Assembly (NCBI RefSeq): GCF_002614725.1
Contig: NZ_MRZN01000004.1
Span: forward strand, 1-64,000
From: Staphylococcus edaphicus
GTDB lineage: Bacteria > Bacillota > Bacilli > Staphylococcales > Staphylococcaceae
Length of the DNA: 64,000 bases
Reading direction: 5' to 3'
The notes under the pieces are model-generated. The model was not told the origin of the DNA, made no database searches, and saw nothing but the letters and a program-made list of their open reading frames with translations. How positions within the stretch are numbered: position 1 is the stretch's first letter; each line of letters begins with the position of its first letter. Below, in pieces: positions 43,092 to 54,059 of the stretch. The position numbers and the translations under genes were made by a program.

Positions 43092-43714
43092 TATCCGAGC
43101 ACCTCCTCAACTTTTTTAGCAGCTGATTCTGTAATTACTACACTGTCAGCGCTTGTGATATCTAGAACATTTAGTCCTTGAGCAGTAGTGACTTGTACAC
43201 CAGGAATATTACGTGCTGATAAAGCAACGTTTACATCTTCTGATTCAGTTACTACTAATACTTTTTTAGGTTGTTCTAAATTAGAAAGTACAGTTTTGAA
43301 CTCTTTTGTTTTTGGAGCATCTAAGTTTAATGCATCTACGACAGTTAAACCTTTTTCTTGTACTTTGAAAGATAATGCTGAACGTAATGCTAAACGACGC
43401 ATTTTCTTAGGCATTTTGTATGAGTAGCTTCTTGGTGTTGGTCCGAATACGATACCACCACCACGCCATTGTGGCGCACGGATTGTACCTTGACGCGCAC
43501 GTCCTGTACCTTTTTGTCTCCACGGTTTACGTCCACCACCACGTACTGCTGAACGATTCTTAACAGCGTGTGTACCTTGGCGTAATGAAGCACGTTGTAA
43601 GTTAATTGCTTCAAAAAGAACGTTGTTGTTTGGTTCGATTGCAAATACTGCATCGCTTAGTTCAACTGAACCTGATTTAGTTCCATCTACTTTTAATACA
43701 TCATAATTAGCCAT
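43091..43714 (-). CDS. rplD: 50S ribosomal protein L4
   Basis: 207 aa; the extended loop [19 protein letters not shown] reaches the tunnel wall. In Gammaproteobacteria L4 controls the S10 operon; whether it does so here is not known. Confidence 0.98.
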   Translation of the reverse strand: MANYDVLKVDGTKSGSVELSDAVFAIEPNNNVLFEAINLQRASLRQGTHAVKNRSAVRGGGRKPWRQKGTGRARQGTIRAPQWRGGGIVFGPTPRSYSYKMPKKMRRLALRSALSFKVQEKGLTVVDALNLDAPKTKEFKTVLSNLEQPKKVLVVTESEDVNVALSARNIPGVQVTTAQGLNVLDITSADSVVITESAAKKVEEVLG

Positions 43715-43740
43715 TATGCTATTCCTCCTTTCGTTGTGTA

Positions 43741-44400
43741 TTATTTATTACCTTTAATTGATGATATGATTTCTACAAATCCTTTTTTAGGACCTGGTAC
43801 ATTACCTTTTACTAAAATAACATTGTTTTCAGTATCAATTTGTACTACTTCTAAGTTTTGAACTGTTACAGTGTTACCGCCCATACGTCCAGGCATTTTT
43901 TGTCCTTTAAAGACTCTTGAAGCATCTGATGCCATACCTACAGAACCTGGGGCTCTGTGGAAATGAGAACCATGTGACATTGGACCACGTGCTTGATTGT
44001 GACGTTTAATGGCACCTTGGAAACCTTTACCTTTAGATACGCCAGTCACATCAATAACGTCTCCAGCTTCAAATGTATCAACTGAGACTTCTTGACCTAC
44101 TTCGTATTCATCAACGTTAACGTTTCTGAATTCACGAATGAAGCGCTTAGGTGCTGTGCCTGCTTTTTTAGCATGGCCTTCAGCTGGTTTGTTAGCATAT
44201 TTGCTAGATCTGCTATCTTTTTTATAAGCTTGTTTATCTTCGTAGCCTACTTGGATAGCGTTGTATCCATCAATCTCTTCTGATTTCTTTTGTAATACAA
44301 CATTTTGGCTTGCTTCTACTACTGTTACAGGGATTAAATCACCGTTTTCTCCGAAAACTTGTGTCATCCCGATTTTTCTTCCTAAGATTCCTTTGGTCAT
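43741..44400 (-). CDS. rplC: 50S ribosomal protein L3
   Basis: 219 aa; [20 protein letters not shown] start and the long loop [17 protein letters not shown] that approaches the peptidyl-transferase centre. No linezolid-type substitution can be called with confidence from sequence alone. Confidence 0.98.
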   Translation of the reverse strand: MTKGILGRKIGMTQVFGENGDLIPVTVVEASQNVVLQKKSEEIDGYNAIQVGYEDKQAYKKDSRSSKYANKPAEGHAKKAGTAPKRFIREFRNVNVDEYEVGQEVSVDTFEAGDVIDVTGVSKGKGFQGAIKRHNQARGPMSHGSHFHRAPGSVGMASDASRVFKGQKMPGRMGGNTVTVQNLEVVQIDTENNVILVKGNVPGPKKGFVEIISSIKGNK

Positions 44401-44427
44401 CGAAAGTCCACCTCCTAAATTTTTCTA

Positions 44428-44870
<443 letters not shown>

Positions 44871-44875
44871 TAGAT

Positions 44876-44904
44876 ATGATACATGATAAACAGTGAATTA
44901 TCAA
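44876..44904 (-). promoter_or_regulatory. S10 operon promoter
   Basis: Minus strand TTGATA (44899-44904), 17-base spacer, TATCAT (44876-44881). Start of transcription near 44869. Confidence 0.7.
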
Positions 44905-45096
44905 GCTTTTCTGCAAAAGTTTTGGAACTTTTTGTCTAACACATACTTTGTTATTGTACTTTATTAATTATTTCACTTCAACCACTTTTATAATTTTTTT
45001 TAGTAAATAGCAAATTTTCTATTCACTTTGACTTCATATTATTATTTTATGCGCTTACTTTCCTTTATAATAAAACTTGTTAGGTGGTGATTTGAT

Positions 45097-45483
45097 ATGA
45101 AGCGTGGTATACGAACTACATTGTTAGTATTAACTTTCTTGCTGATTATAAGTGAATTAGTCTATGGTATCCCTTTCTTAGGTGGTAGTATTATTTTAAG
45201 TTTTGGATGGCAACCATTATTAATTAATGCATTACTTTATTTTATAATGATGATTATTTTAATAGTTGATAACCAAAATTCTATAAAACCTATGTTGTTT
45301 ATTCCCTTGTTAGGTGTGATTGGTTCTTTCCTTGCATTCATTCCTGTCGTTGGTATGGTTGTTCATTGGATTTTGTTCTTTCTAATGTTATTCTTTCTGT
45401 TTGTTCTATTATCCATTCCATTGTATATTCCAAACAAGCATGCGAAAGTTATCTATACAGAGGATAGACGTAATGAACGTTAA
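45097..45483 (+). CDS. Four-helix membrane protein, unknown function
   Basis: 128 aa, about four hydrophobic segments (near 8-27, 34-57, 66-84 and 88-110) and a charged C-terminal tail (YTEDRRNER). AGGTGGTGA is six bases before the ATG. Conserved beside the S10 operon in staphylococci from memory, function unknown. Divergent from rpsJ and convergent with pbuG. Confidence 0.8.
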   Translation: MKRGIRTTLLVLTFLLIISELVYGIPFLGGSIILSFGWQPLLINALLYFIMMIILIVDNQNSIKPMLFIPLLGVIGSFLAFIPVVGMVVHWILFFLMLFFLFVLLSIPLYIPNKHAKVIYTEDRRNER

Positions 45484-45574
45484 TATGTTCGATTAGAACA
45501 TATTAATGAAGAAACACGACTGAGCAATAATTGTATATCGTCTAGTTTGTCTAGTCCTTAATCGTTTAAATATG

Positions 45575-45626
45575 AAAAAGCACGTTGTCCAACGTCTAAA
45601 TGACGTCACAACGTGCTTTTATTTTA
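45575..45626. terminator. Bidirectional terminator, membrane protein/pbuG
   Basis: Nested inverted repeat: AAAGCACGTTGT with ACAACGTGCTTT, inner ACGTC/GACGT. T runs on both sides. Confidence 0.9.
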
Positions 45627-45631
45627 ATTTT

Positions 45632-46966
45632 TTATCCGTGAACAAAGATAAAGTACAATATAAACAAAATCATTAGTGCGTACATAATGGGATGTACTTC
45701 CTTATGACGCTTTGAAATTAACATTGTAATAGGATAGAAGATAAATCCGCAAGCAATACCCGTCGCAATAGAATAGGATAAAGGCATCATAATAATTGTT
45801 ACAAATGCTGGAACTGCAACTTCAAATTTTTTCCAGTCAATTTCAGCAAAGTTAGCCGCCATCAATACGCCAACAACAACTAGTGCCGGTGTAGTAACTG
45901 CACTTGTCACTACTTCCATTAATGGACTGAAGAAAATCGCTAACAAGAAACAGAACCCTGTTACAATACTCGCAAAACCTGTTCTTGCTCCAACTGCAAC
46001 GCCTGAGCTTGATTCAATATATGACGTAGTCGTTGTCGTACCAAAAATTGCCCCAACAATGGTTGCCAGTGAGTCAGAAAATAACGCACGTCCTGCTCTT
46101 GGTAATTTATTATTTTTCATAATTCCTGCTTGTGTAGCCACGGCTACGAGTGTACCTGCTGTATCGAAGAAATCAATAAACAAGAACGTTAAGATAACAA
46201 TTAAAAATTGAACAGTAAACAATTGACTAGGATCTTTAAATGCTTCAAATGCAGCACCAAACGTTGGTTCAATGCTAGGTACTTGTCCCACTATGCCACT
46301 CGGTGTATGTATAAGTCCTGTAAGCATACCTACAATAGATGTTAAAACCATTCCTATAAAAATCGCGCCTGGAACTCTGATTGCATAAAGTACTACTGTA
46401 ACAACAATACCGAAAATAGTTAATAATACTGGTCCATCTGTAATATGCCCTAAAGTAACGAGTGTTGAATCATTTTTGACAATAATACCTGAATTTTGTA
46501 ATCCCACAAAGGTAATGAATAGGCCAATACCGGCAGAAACCGCCATTTTCATTTGATATGGTATAGCATTAATAATTATCTCTCGCAGTCCTGTCATGGT
46601 TAACACTGCAAAGACTAGCCCTGAAAATAATACGCCTGTCAGACCAACTTGCCACGGAATCCCCATTGTTAATACTACAGTGAATGCAAAGAAGGCATTT
46701 AAGCCCATACCAGGTGCCAAAGCAATTGGGTACCTTGCAATTAATCCCATAAATAACGAACCTACAAAGGCTGCTAATGCTGTAGCTACGAAAATCGCGC
46801 CTTGATCCATTTTCATGTTCTCAGAAACGCCATCTACGCCAGCTAAACTAAGTACTTGAGGGTTAACAGCTAAAATATATGCCATTGACAAGAAAGTTGT
46901 AAGCCCACCAAGTATCTCTTTCTTATAGTTTGTTTCGTGTTTATCAAACTTGAAATACTTTTTCAC
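45632..46966 (-). CDS. pbuG: NCS2-family purine (guanine/hypoxanthine) permease
   Basis: 444 aa, AzgA/PbuG-type secondary transporter with about 12-14 helices. TNYKKEILGGLTTFLSMAYI at the start and GMGLNAFFAF and FIDFFDTAGTL motifs are group signatures. GTG start at 46964-46966 with AAGGAG eight bases upstream; a 15-residue longer frame has no site. No purine riboswitch is visible in the 110 bases before it, unlike B. subtilis pbuG. Substrate inferred from family. Confidence 0.85.
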   Translation of the reverse strand: MKKYFKFDKHETNYKKEILGGLTTFLSMAYILAVNPQVLSLAGVDGVSENMKMDQGAIFVATALAAFVGSLFMGLIARYPIALAPGMGLNAFFAFTVVLTMGIPWQVGLTGVLFSGLVFAVLTMTGLREIIINAIPYQMKMAVSAGIGLFITFVGLQNSGIIVKNDSTLVTLGHITDGPVLLTIFGIVVTVVLYAIRVPGAIFIGMVLTSIVGMLTGLIHTPSGIVGQVPSIEPTFGAAFEAFKDPSQLFTVQFLIVILTFLFIDFFDTAGTLVAVATQAGIMKNNKLPRAGRALFSDSLATIVGAIFGTTTTTSYIESSSGVAVGARTGFASIVTGFCFLLAIFFSPLMEVVTSAVTTPALVVVGVLMAANFAEIDWKKFEVAVPAFVTIIMMPLSYSIATGIACGFIFYPITMLISKRHKEVHPIMYALMILFILYFIFVHG

Positions 46967-47076
46967 GGTTAGTTCTCCTTTTTTTAAAATACTTTCATAT
47001 TTTAATACCAAATGTATTATTTTACAATAGTAAACACGAACTTTACTTAAAATAAAATGTTATTTGTTCGAATTAT

Positions 47077-49215
47077 TTAGAACTTCAAGTCTTTTAATGC
47101 ATCCTGAAATGGGTTGTTTTCTATTCCTTCATCTTTATTCATGTATTTCTTAAGATCTTTTTTATTTACTTTATCAGACTTTTTATTTTTGTATCGTTGA
47201 TCCATTTGAGCTTGCGTTTCTGTATGTCCACAAACACAACGATATACAGCCTCTTTACCACGACCAAAAAGCGTCATTTTTTTACTACAGTTTGGACAAC
47301 GTGCATTTGTTTTACGTTGTACATTTTTTTTAGTTTTACATTGTGGATCTTGGCATACTAACATTTGTCCATTTTTTGTTTTGACTTTAATCATAAACTT
47401 GCCACAAGTTGGGCACTCAGTCGTTGTTAAATTGTCATGCTTGTAGTTTTGCTCGCTTTCTTTAATTTCATTGACCACATTTTTTGTAAAAGTTTTCATT
47501 TCAGAAATAAATTTATGGGCATCATACTTTCCTTGTTCAATTAGTAAAAGTTTTTCTTCCCATTCTGCCGTCAATAAAGGAGACGTGAGTTTTTGTGGCG
47601 CCAATTCTAATATTTGCTTTCCTTTTGATGTTACTTTTATTTTACCATCGCGAGATTCAATTGCATTCATGTTGAATAGTTTTTCAATGATATCGGCTCT
47701 CGTTGCTACTGTGCCTATACCACCTGTATCTTTTAGTGTCTTATGATGCTTTTTATCACTTAAATCAAAGAATTTTTGAGGGCTTTCCATCGCTTTCAAT
47801 AATGAACCTTCATTGAAATAAGAAGGTGGTGTTGTTTCGTGCTGTTCTATTTGAATCTTACTCACATTGAGCATTGTGCCTTTCTGCAGCTTATCTACCT
47901 GTTTATGTACACTTTCATTACTTTCATAAACAGCTTTAAAGCCTAGCTTAGTAGTCACTTTATCTTTAAAGGTAAAGTATTGCTTCCCTATCTCCAACTC
48001 TATAGCAATGGCTTCGTATTCATGTGGTGGCATTAGATTTTCAAGATATCTCTGAGCAATCATCATATAAATTTTAGATTCCCGTTGACTGAGTTGACTT
48101 ATATCTGGACGTACTTCCGTAGGAATAATTGCGTGATGGTCAGATACTTTGCTGTTATTTATAAATCTCTGTTTTGGCGAAAATGTTTGTGACATTTGAC
48201 GTTTCGCAAAATCTTTTAATGAAGTAGCCATAATTGCCTGCAGTCTATCTTTAAGCGTGTCTACCATGTCATCTGTTAAGTAATTAGAATCCGTACGTGG
48301 ATATGTCACTAACTTATGACGCTCATATAATGTTTGCAATGTGTTTAACGTTTCTTTTGGTCCTAGATGGTAACGTTTATATGCATCCTGTTGTAAATCT
48401 GTTAAATTATATAACTGTTGTGGATAAGCTTTTTTGTGCGATCTACTTATAGATTTAATTTGTCCTTGTTGTCCTTCAATCTCTTTTTTAATATTTTCTA
48501 AAACAGATTTATCGGAATGAGATTGCGGTTGAGTACATTGAAAAGTTAATCCACCTGCATTTATTTTCATTGTGTAATAAGTCTGCGGTTTAAATTGATT
48601 GATTTCATTTTGTCTCATTTGCACTAATTGGATGGTAGGGGTTTGTACACGCCCCAATGAAAGTTGTGCATCGTATTTTGTAGTTAGTGCACGAGTCGCA
48701 TTTATACCAACAATCCAATCTGCTTCGCTACGTGCTAAAGCAGCATAATATAAATTATTGAATTTACGCCCATCTTGAAGCTTATTAAAACCATCTTTAA
48801 TTGCTTTGTTCGTTACAGAACTAATCCATAAACGTTTAATTGGTTTTTTGTTATGTACTTTATCCAGTATCAATCGTGCGACAAGTTCCCCCTCTCTTCC
48901 GGCATCTGTCGCTATAATAATATCCTTCACTTTAGTACTATTAATTAATGACTGGACTGTGGAAAATTGTTTTTTCGTTTTACTTATAACGATTGTTTTC
49001 ATTTTATTAGGAATAATAGGTAAATCGTTGAGTTTCCATTCTTTATAATTTACATCATATTGTTCCGGCGTAGCATTAGTGACTAAATGTCCTAACGCCC
49101 AGGTAACGATATATTTATTATTTTCAAAATATCCATTACGCTTTTCATTAATATTCAGTGTACTTGCAATATCTCTACCAACTGAAGGTTTTTCAGCTAT
49201 AATCAATGATTTCAT
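47077..49215 (-). CDS. topB: DNA topoisomerase III
   Basis: 712-aa type IA topoisomerase. Toprim domain at the N-terminus ([13 protein letters not shown], then [13 protein letters not shown]), catalytic tyrosine in [11 protein letters not shown], and two C-terminal zinc-ribbon segments (CPTCGKFM..., CPNCSKKM...CVCGH). Relaxes negative supercoils and helps decatenate replication intermediates. Monocistronic; AAAGGA RBS. Confidence 0.95.
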   Translation of the reverse strand: MKSLIIAEKPSVGRDIASTLNINEKRNGYFENNKYIVTWALGHLVTNATPEQYDVNYKEWKLNDLPIIPNKMKTIVISKTKKQFSTVQSLINSTKVKDIIIATDAGREGELVARLILDKVHNKKPIKRLWISSVTNKAIKDGFNKLQDGRKFNNLYYAALARSEADWIVGINATRALTTKYDAQLSLGRVQTPTIQLVQMRQNEINQFKPQTYYTMKINAGGLTFQCTQPQSHSDKSVLENIKKEIEGQQGQIKSISRSHKKAYPQQLYNLTDLQQDAYKRYHLGPKETLNTLQTLYERHKLVTYPRTDSNYLTDDMVDTLKDRLQAIMATSLKDFAKRQMSQTFSPKQRFINNSKVSDHHAIIPTEVRPDISQLSQRESKIYMMIAQRYLENLMPPHEYEAIAIELEIGKQYFTFKDKVTTKLGFKAVYESNESVHKQVDKLQKGTMLNVSKIQIEQHETTPPSYFNEGSLLKAMESPQKFFDLSDKKHHKTLKDTGGIGTVATRADIIEKLFNMNAIESRDGKIKVTSKGKQILELAPQKLTSPLLTAEWEEKLLLIEQGKYDAHKFISEMKTFTKNVVNEIKESEQNYKHDNLTTTECPTCGKFMIKVKTKNGQMLVCQDPQCKTKKNVQRKTNARCPNCSKKMTLFGRGKEAVYRCVCGHTETQAQMDQRYKNKKSDKVNKKDLKKYMNKDEGIENNPFQDALKDLKF

Positions 49216-49338
49216 AATTTCGTCCTTTCAAATTCAAGATCATATACATTGTAACATGTATATAGCACATCAAAACTTCCATTTATATCAAAAAGTTCTT
49301 ATAATTAACTTAACAGATCATTATACGGAGGTATTGTT

Positions 49339-50208
49339 ATGAAAATTGTTAAATTAAATAACTATGATCAAATTGTTAAATTTATAAATGAAGCAAACTA
49401 TCATTATACATCATATTTATACAAGCTACCGCAAGCACATGACGATGTTGAAGCAACAATCAGACAATCTTTAATAGATCCTGGTGTTTTTGCACAAATA
49501 GACAATCAAGGGCAAATTGAGATGTTGATGCTCGCATTTAAATATGAAGCAAATAAGTACAAAGTATTAGGGCCTTTTGTTAGAAAGTCACTATCATTAA
49601 CTGAACAAGATTTCAAAACTTTATTTGAAGCATTCGTAGAAAGTAAACCTGATACTGCCAATTTTAATTTTTCATTTGAAGAAACTGAACAAGATTACAT
49701 GCCATTTATGAAAGAAATCGAAGCTTCATATAGTTTTACGGATTATCATCTTATCTCTACTCAAGATATTGGTAAAGTTGATCATGCTCAAAATATAACA
49801 GAATACCGCCCTGCCTATCATCGATTATTTGAAAAATTACATAACGATACTTTCAAACATGATGTGATGAGTGCAGATGAAATTATTGAATCATTAGATA
49901 GTCATAATAAATTATTTGTTTTTATGTCTGAAGGTTTATTAAAAGGGTATCTTTACTTACAGATTTTCGAAAGTACTAAAAAAGCTGAAATCAAATATTT
50001 CTCATCTCATTCAGATTATAGATTGATGGGTATTGCTTTTGACTTATTATCTCATGCCTTACAATTTACATTTACAAATTACGCAGTTGATAAAATTTAT
50101 TTCAAAATTAGAAGTAAAAATAATACACTCGTTGAACGATTTCACGAATTAGGTTTCAATATCAATTACGAATATAAGAAATTCAAATATGTTAATGCAC
50201 ATATTTAA
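49339..50208 (+). CDS. GNAT-fold acetyltransferase-like protein
   Basis: 289 aa, soluble. The C-terminal half (about 150-285) looks like a GNAT fold: GYLYLQIF strand, a KIYFKIRSKNNTLVERFHELGF segment typical of the GNAT C-terminal motif (acetyl-CoA side, then the family's 'N...A...FY.K.GF' pattern). The N-terminal half is unclassified. Divergent from topB. Substrate unknown. RBS GGAGG eight bases before the ATG. Confidence 0.65.
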   Translation: MKIVKLNNYDQIVKFINEANYHYTSYLYKLPQAHDDVEATIRQSLIDPGVFAQIDNQGQIEMLMLAFKYEANKYKVLGPFVRKSLSLTEQDFKTLFEAFVESKPDTANFNFSFEETEQDYMPFMKEIEASYSFTDYHLISTQDIGKVDHAQNITEYRPAYHRLFEKLHNDTFKHDVMSADEIIESLDSHNKLFVFMSEGLLKGYLYLQIFESTKKAEIKYFSSHSDYRLMGIAFDLLSHALQFTFTNYAVDKIYFKIRSKNNTLVERFHELGFNINYEYKKFKYVNAHI

Positions 50209-50345
50209 ACCATATTAAGTAAATAATTGACTTATTATAACTTAATATTTTTACTAACGTATTGTTTTGTTTTAAACTAGATGTTCAAGAACAATCTATC
50301 ATGTTTGTTCAGAGGGACAATAAAATAGAAAGTGTGAGTAAATAT

Positions 50346-51203
50346 ATGGATTTGTTAATTGCGTTATTACCTGCGTTATTTTGGGGTAGTGTCGTTTTAA
50401 TTAATGTACTCGTTGGTGGCGGTCCTTACAATCAAATTAGAGGGACAACACTAGGTACGTTAATTGTGGGTATTGTTTTATTAGTTACAGGTAACGCTAA
50501 ATTTGATGATTTAGCTGTCATTATTGTCGGTTTAATCTCAGGTGCATTTTGGGCACTTGGTCAAGGATATCAACTTAAATCAATCAGTCTTATTGGTGTT
50601 TCAAAAACAATGCCTATATCTACTGGCTTGCAACTCGTTGGTACTACACTATTTAGCGCTGTTTTCCTCGGAGAATGGAGTACCGGAACACAAGTTACTT
50701 TAGGATTAGTAGCTATGGTCTTATTAGTAATTGGTATTGCGTTGACATCAATTAAAGGTAAAAATGAAGCTTCAGGAAGCAATAGTAAATTCGGCAAGGC
50801 AATTCCTATATTGATTATTTCTACGGTGGGCTATGTTGTTTATGTTGTAGTAGCTCAAATATTCGGCGTAGATGGAATGAATGCCCTCTTCTTCCAATCA
50901 ATTGGTATGGCAATTGGCGGTTTAATACTTTCTGCAAAACATGAAACATCGCTAAAAAGTACGATGTGGAATATGATTCCTGGTGTAATTTGGGGAATAG
51001 GTAATTTATTCATGTTCTATTCTCAACCAAAAGTTGGTGTAGCAACAAGTTTCTCATTTTCACAATTATTAGTTATTGTCTCTACACTCGGTGGTATATT
51101 CTTATTAGGAGAACGAAAAGACAAGCGTCAAATGACAGGCATTTGGGTTGGTATTGTACTTATCATAATTGCAGCATTTATACTGGGTAATTTAAAAGGT
51201 TAG
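50346..51203 (+). CDS. glcU: Glucose uptake protein GlcU
   Basis: 285-aa DMT/GRP-family permease with ten helices in two repeats. [15 protein letters not shown] and [12 protein letters not shown] near the start and [20 protein letters not shown] near the end match GlcU, a non-PTS glucose:H+ symporter. The ATG at 50346 gives the usual N-terminus; a frame extended to 50262 is read-through of untranslated sequence. Followed by gdh, giving glucose entry plus oxidation outside the PTS. Confidence 0.9.
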   Translation: MDLLIALLPALFWGSVVLINVLVGGGPYNQIRGTTLGTLIVGIVLLVTGNAKFDDLAVIIVGLISGAFWALGQGYQLKSISLIGVSKTMPISTGLQLVGTTLFSAVFLGEWSTGTQVTLGLVAMVLLVIGIALTSIKGKNEASGSNSKFGKAIPILIISTVGYVVYVVVAQIFGVDGMNALFFQSIGMAIGGLILSAKHETSLKSTMWNMIPGVIWGIGNLFMFYSQPKVGVATSFSFSQLLVIVSTLGGIFLLGERKDKRQMTGIWVGIVLIIIAAFILGNLKG

Positions 51204-51343
51204 TCTTAATTAAATATATATCATACATCATTAAGTTTAGAACTTGGCATATCGTTAGTAGTTGACCCACCTATCCATGGTTAACATCTTGTCGGTTCTA
51301 AGCTTTTTATTTATCAGCAGTACATTTAAGGAGGATGCACAAT

Positions 51344-52135
51344 ATGTTTACAGATTTAGAGAATAAAGTAGTTGTAATTACTGGTGGCAGCAGTGGTATT
51401 GGAAAAGAGATGGCAGAACAATTTGGTAAAGAAAAAGCTAAGGTGGTCATTAACTATCGCTCGGAAAGCAGTTTAGAAGCAGTCGCTGAATCTATAAAAT
51501 TGATTGAAGGTGCAGGCGGTAAAGCAATTAAAGTTTATGCCGATGTTGCTAAAGAGGCAGATGTTAATAACTTAATACAAAGTGCAGTCGATGAATTTGG
51601 CACTTTAGATATCATGATTAACAATGCAGGATTTGAAAAGCCAATTCCCACACACGAAATGCCATTAGACGAATGGCAAAAAGTAATTGATATTAATTTG
51701 ACTGGTGCATTTATAGGCTCAAAAGCGGCAGTAAACCAATTTTTAAAAGAAGATAAGAAAGGTATTATCATCAATACATCAAGTGTCCACGATAAAATAC
51801 CTTGGCCAAATTACGTTAATTATGCAGCAAGTAAAGGTGGTCTAAAATTAATGATGGAAACCATGTCAATGGAATATGCACAATATGGCATCCGCATTAA
51901 CAATATATCTCCTGGTGCAATTGTTACTGAACATACAAAAGAAAAATTCTCAGATCCAAAAACACGTGCGGAAACACTTGAAATGATTCCTGCAAAAGTA
52001 ATTGGCGACGCACAACAAGTGGCAAATGTCGCAAGATTTCTTGCATCTGATTTAGCAGATTATATTCACGGGACAACAATATATGTAGATGGCGGTATGA
52101 CAAACTATCCGGCATTTATGGGAGGAAAAGGTTAA
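51344..52135 (+). CDS. gdh: Glucose 1-dehydrogenase (SDR family)
   Basis: 263-aa classical short-chain dehydrogenase: coenzyme loop TGGSSGIGKEMA, NNAG, and catalytic Ser/Tyr/Lys with YAASKGG. High similarity to Bacillus glucose 1-dehydrogenase, which oxidises beta-D-glucose to gluconolactone with NAD(P)+. The ATG at 51344 is nine bases after AAGGAGG; the ATG three codons earlier overlaps it. Paired with glcU as in Bacillus. Confidence 0.9.
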   Translation: MFTDLENKVVVITGGSSGIGKEMAEQFGKEKAKVVINYRSESSLEAVAESIKLIEGAGGKAIKVYADVAKEADVNNLIQSAVDEFGTLDIMINNAGFEKPIPTHEMPLDEWQKVIDINLTGAFIGSKAAVNQFLKEDKKGIIINTSSVHDKIPWPNYVNYAASKGGLKLMMETMSMEYAQYGIRINNISPGAIVTEHTKEKFSDPKTRAETLEMIPAKVIGDAQQVANVARFLASDLADYIHGTTIYVDGGMTNYPAFMGGKG

Positions 52136-52151
52136 AACACCTATCCCTACT

Positions 52152-52197
52152 GTGACATAGCACTCATTTTATACTTAGCGCTCTGTCATTTTTTTGT
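52152..52197 (+). terminator. Terminator of gdh
   Basis: TGACA/TGTCA stem with an inner AGC/GCT pair, followed by seven T residues. Confidence 0.75.
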
Positions 52198-52228
52198 ACT
52201 TTTTGTAAGTTGAAAGTACGTTCATATA

Positions 52229-52276
52229 AAAAGGGAACACGATTAACAATTGAATTAAGTTAATCATGTTCCCTTA
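52229..52276 (-). terminator. Terminator of the AEC transporter gene
   Basis: 15-bp stem GGGAACACGATTAAC with its near-perfect complement (one mismatch/G-U) and a run of T on the minus strand. Confidence 0.88.
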
Positions 52277-52301
52277 TTTATTACACTTAAACTAATCTAT
52301 T

Positions 52302-53210
52302 TTATACGAATAGTGCTTGATAAATATATAAAATTATAATACTTATCACTATGGTTAAATTGGTGACCATCCCTACTAATGGTAGCGTTTTGTATTTAAA
52401 CTGAATTGAATATGGAATGATCGCTACACCCACAGGTAAGAGCCATGCCACTTGTAATGTCGTCTTGACCATCTCATCACTCACTGGAAGGAAGTAGTAG
52501 ACAAGCAAACCAGCTATAATACCCAGTCCATAATGTACTACCAAATACTTAATCGCGATAGGTAAAAAACGTTTATCTATACTAAAATTAAGCATCAATC
52601 CAAGTAGTATCATTGATAAAGGCATATTGGCACCAGATAATACAGTGAAGAACTTAATAACTGGTTCTGGAAAATGAATATTTAACATATTTAGAATAAA
52701 CATAATCATATATGTCATAAGTGGTACAGACTTTAATAAATTCTTTCCTAAATATTTAAAATCGAAGCTATCTCCACCACTACTAAAATAACTTCCTACA
52801 AAATAAGTCACACCGAACATAATAATAGCACCACCAATATCGGCCATACCAAAGTAAATCATACCAGTCTTTGGCCAAATAGCTTCAACTAATGGATAGG
52901 CGAATAAACCAATATTCAACGACGCCATCATCATTCCCGTAGCACCACGTATTTGATTATCATATTTTATAAAGAACCAAACAATTATTACTTTTGTAAT
53001 AATTCCGTATAAAATCATCATAATTGGTAAAATCGACAATGATATATCTAATTTAGCTTCATTTAAATTTACGATTACTAAAGAAGGAAGCGTGACATTT
53101 AAAACTAAAGTAGAGAATACTTGGCTATCATTTGCTTTAAAGTAGTTTATTCTCTTTAGCGTATAACCTAATGCAATGAGTAAAATAATTATGATAAATT
53201 GTTGTGTCAC
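52302..53210 (-). CDS. AEC (auxin efflux carrier) family transporter
   Basis: 302 aa, ten hydrophobic segments in two five-helix halves. The N-terminal QQFIIIILLIALGYTLKR and the loop with LPSLVIVNLNEAKL are typical. Relatives carry organic acids such as malate or other anions; the substrate here cannot be told. Monocistronic. Confidence 0.85.
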   Translation of the reverse strand: MTQQFIIIILLIALGYTLKRINYFKANDSQVFSTLVLNVTLPSLVIVNLNEAKLDISLSILPIMMILYGIITKVIIVWFFIKYDNQIRGATGMMMASLNIGLFAYPLVEAIWPKTGMIYFGMADIGGAIIMFGVTYFVGSYFSSGGDSFDFKYLGKNLLKSVPLMTYMIMFILNMLNIHFPEPVIKFFTVLSGANMPLSMILLGLMLNFSIDKRFLPIAIKYLVVHYGLGIIAGLLVYYFLPVSDEMVKTTLQVAWLLPVGVAIIPYSIQFKYKTLPLVGMVTNLTIVISIIILYIYQALFV

Positions 53211-53359
53211 AATAGTCCTTCTTTCATTACGTTATTTCGTTTTCATTCTATTTTCATACCTTAACATATAAATTGGTTATTTTAGAAGCTTTCAATTTCA
53301 TGTTATAATTTTATTCAAACCGCTGTAGGCTTTTTCTACGCATAAAGGAGTGTACAACA

Positions 53360-53536
53360 ATGGATTTAAATGATAAATTAGCTGAACTCAAATATGATTA
53401 TGTTAGATTGCAAGGTGATCTAGAAAAAAGAGAATCTGTAAATCAATCAGTCGACCCATTAGTGAAGCAACTCGAAGAAATAGAACAAGAGATTGCATCT
53501 GTACGTTCAGAAATTAACCAAAAAGAACGTAAGTAA
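53360..53536 (+). CDS. 58-aa coiled-coil protein, unknown function
   Basis: Begins MDLNDKLAELKYDYVRLQGD and is charged and helical throughout, with heptad-like spacing of Leu/Ile (LAEL, LVKQLEEIEQEI), so a short coiled coil is likely. AAAGGAG lies ten bases before the ATG. Possibly the protein that databases call SE1832 family, but I cannot verify this. 65 bases before mspA on the same strand, perhaps one transcript. Confidence 0.82.
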   Translation: MDLNDKLAELKYDYVRLQGDLEKRESVNQSVDPLVKQLEEIEQEIASVRSEINQKERK

Positions 53537-53601
53537 ACAACCTAGTAAATATCATTTTTACATGCTAAGATTAAGTGCGAACATAGAAAGGATGTAATCA
53601 A

Positions 53602-53919
53602 ATGCAACTATATCTTATCTTTTTACCAGTTCTCTATCTAATTGTATGTTACATAAGCATATTTAGAATGGATACTATAATAACGCGTATTTTACGTATA
53701 ATCATGGCCTTACTCTTATTATTTGTTGTTGCAATCACTACATTATCATTCCCCGCAATTAACTGGTGGGTATTCATAATATTAATATTATTGGTTGGTA
53801 ATGTTGAAATCACTGCTTTCAAACACAGTAAGAAAGACCAAAAAGCTATTCAAATATTAAATATTATTAGTATTATTTTATTTGTTATCTATGCTATTTT
53901 AACATTAGTTTTATATTAA
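53602..53919 (+). CDS. mspA: Membrane-stabilising protein MspA-like, four helices
   Basis: 105 aa with four membrane segments (about 3-20, 29-50, 53-72 and 84-104). Length, topology and position (directly next to the RND permease and fmhB) match S. aureus MspA, a small protein whose loss lowers toxin output and disturbs membrane and iron homeostasis. Identification rests on context and size as much as sequence. AAAGGATG RBS eight bases before the ATG; terminator at 53952-53985. Confidence 0.7.
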   Translation: MQLYLIFLPVLYLIVCYISIFRMDTIITRILRIIMALLLLFVVAITTLSFPAINWWVFIILILLVGNVEITAFKHSKKDQKAIQILNIISIILFVIYAILTLVLY

Positions 53920-53951
53920 TAGAACGTTCAAATATTTGGCTTATCAACAAT

Positions 53952-53985
53952 AGAGGCTTAGACAATTTTAATTGTCTAAGCCTCT
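53952..53985 (+). terminator. Hairpin terminator after mspA
   Basis: 15-bp perfect arms (53952-53966/53971-53985) with a four-base loop. The trailing T-rich stretch is short (TGTCATTT), so it may also act as an mRNA 3' stabiliser or work in both directions with the RND gene. Confidence 0.75.
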
Positions 53986-54059
53986 TGTCATTTATTGAGT
54001 TAGTGAAATGATGGAAATTTTTAATATATTAGATTGCTATATTACTCACATTGAAGCTA

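Noticed and set aside
46967-47076. Purine riboswitch upstream of pbuG
   Set aside because: The conserved loop-loop bases and P1 stem of the purine aptamer could not be found in the 110-base gap.
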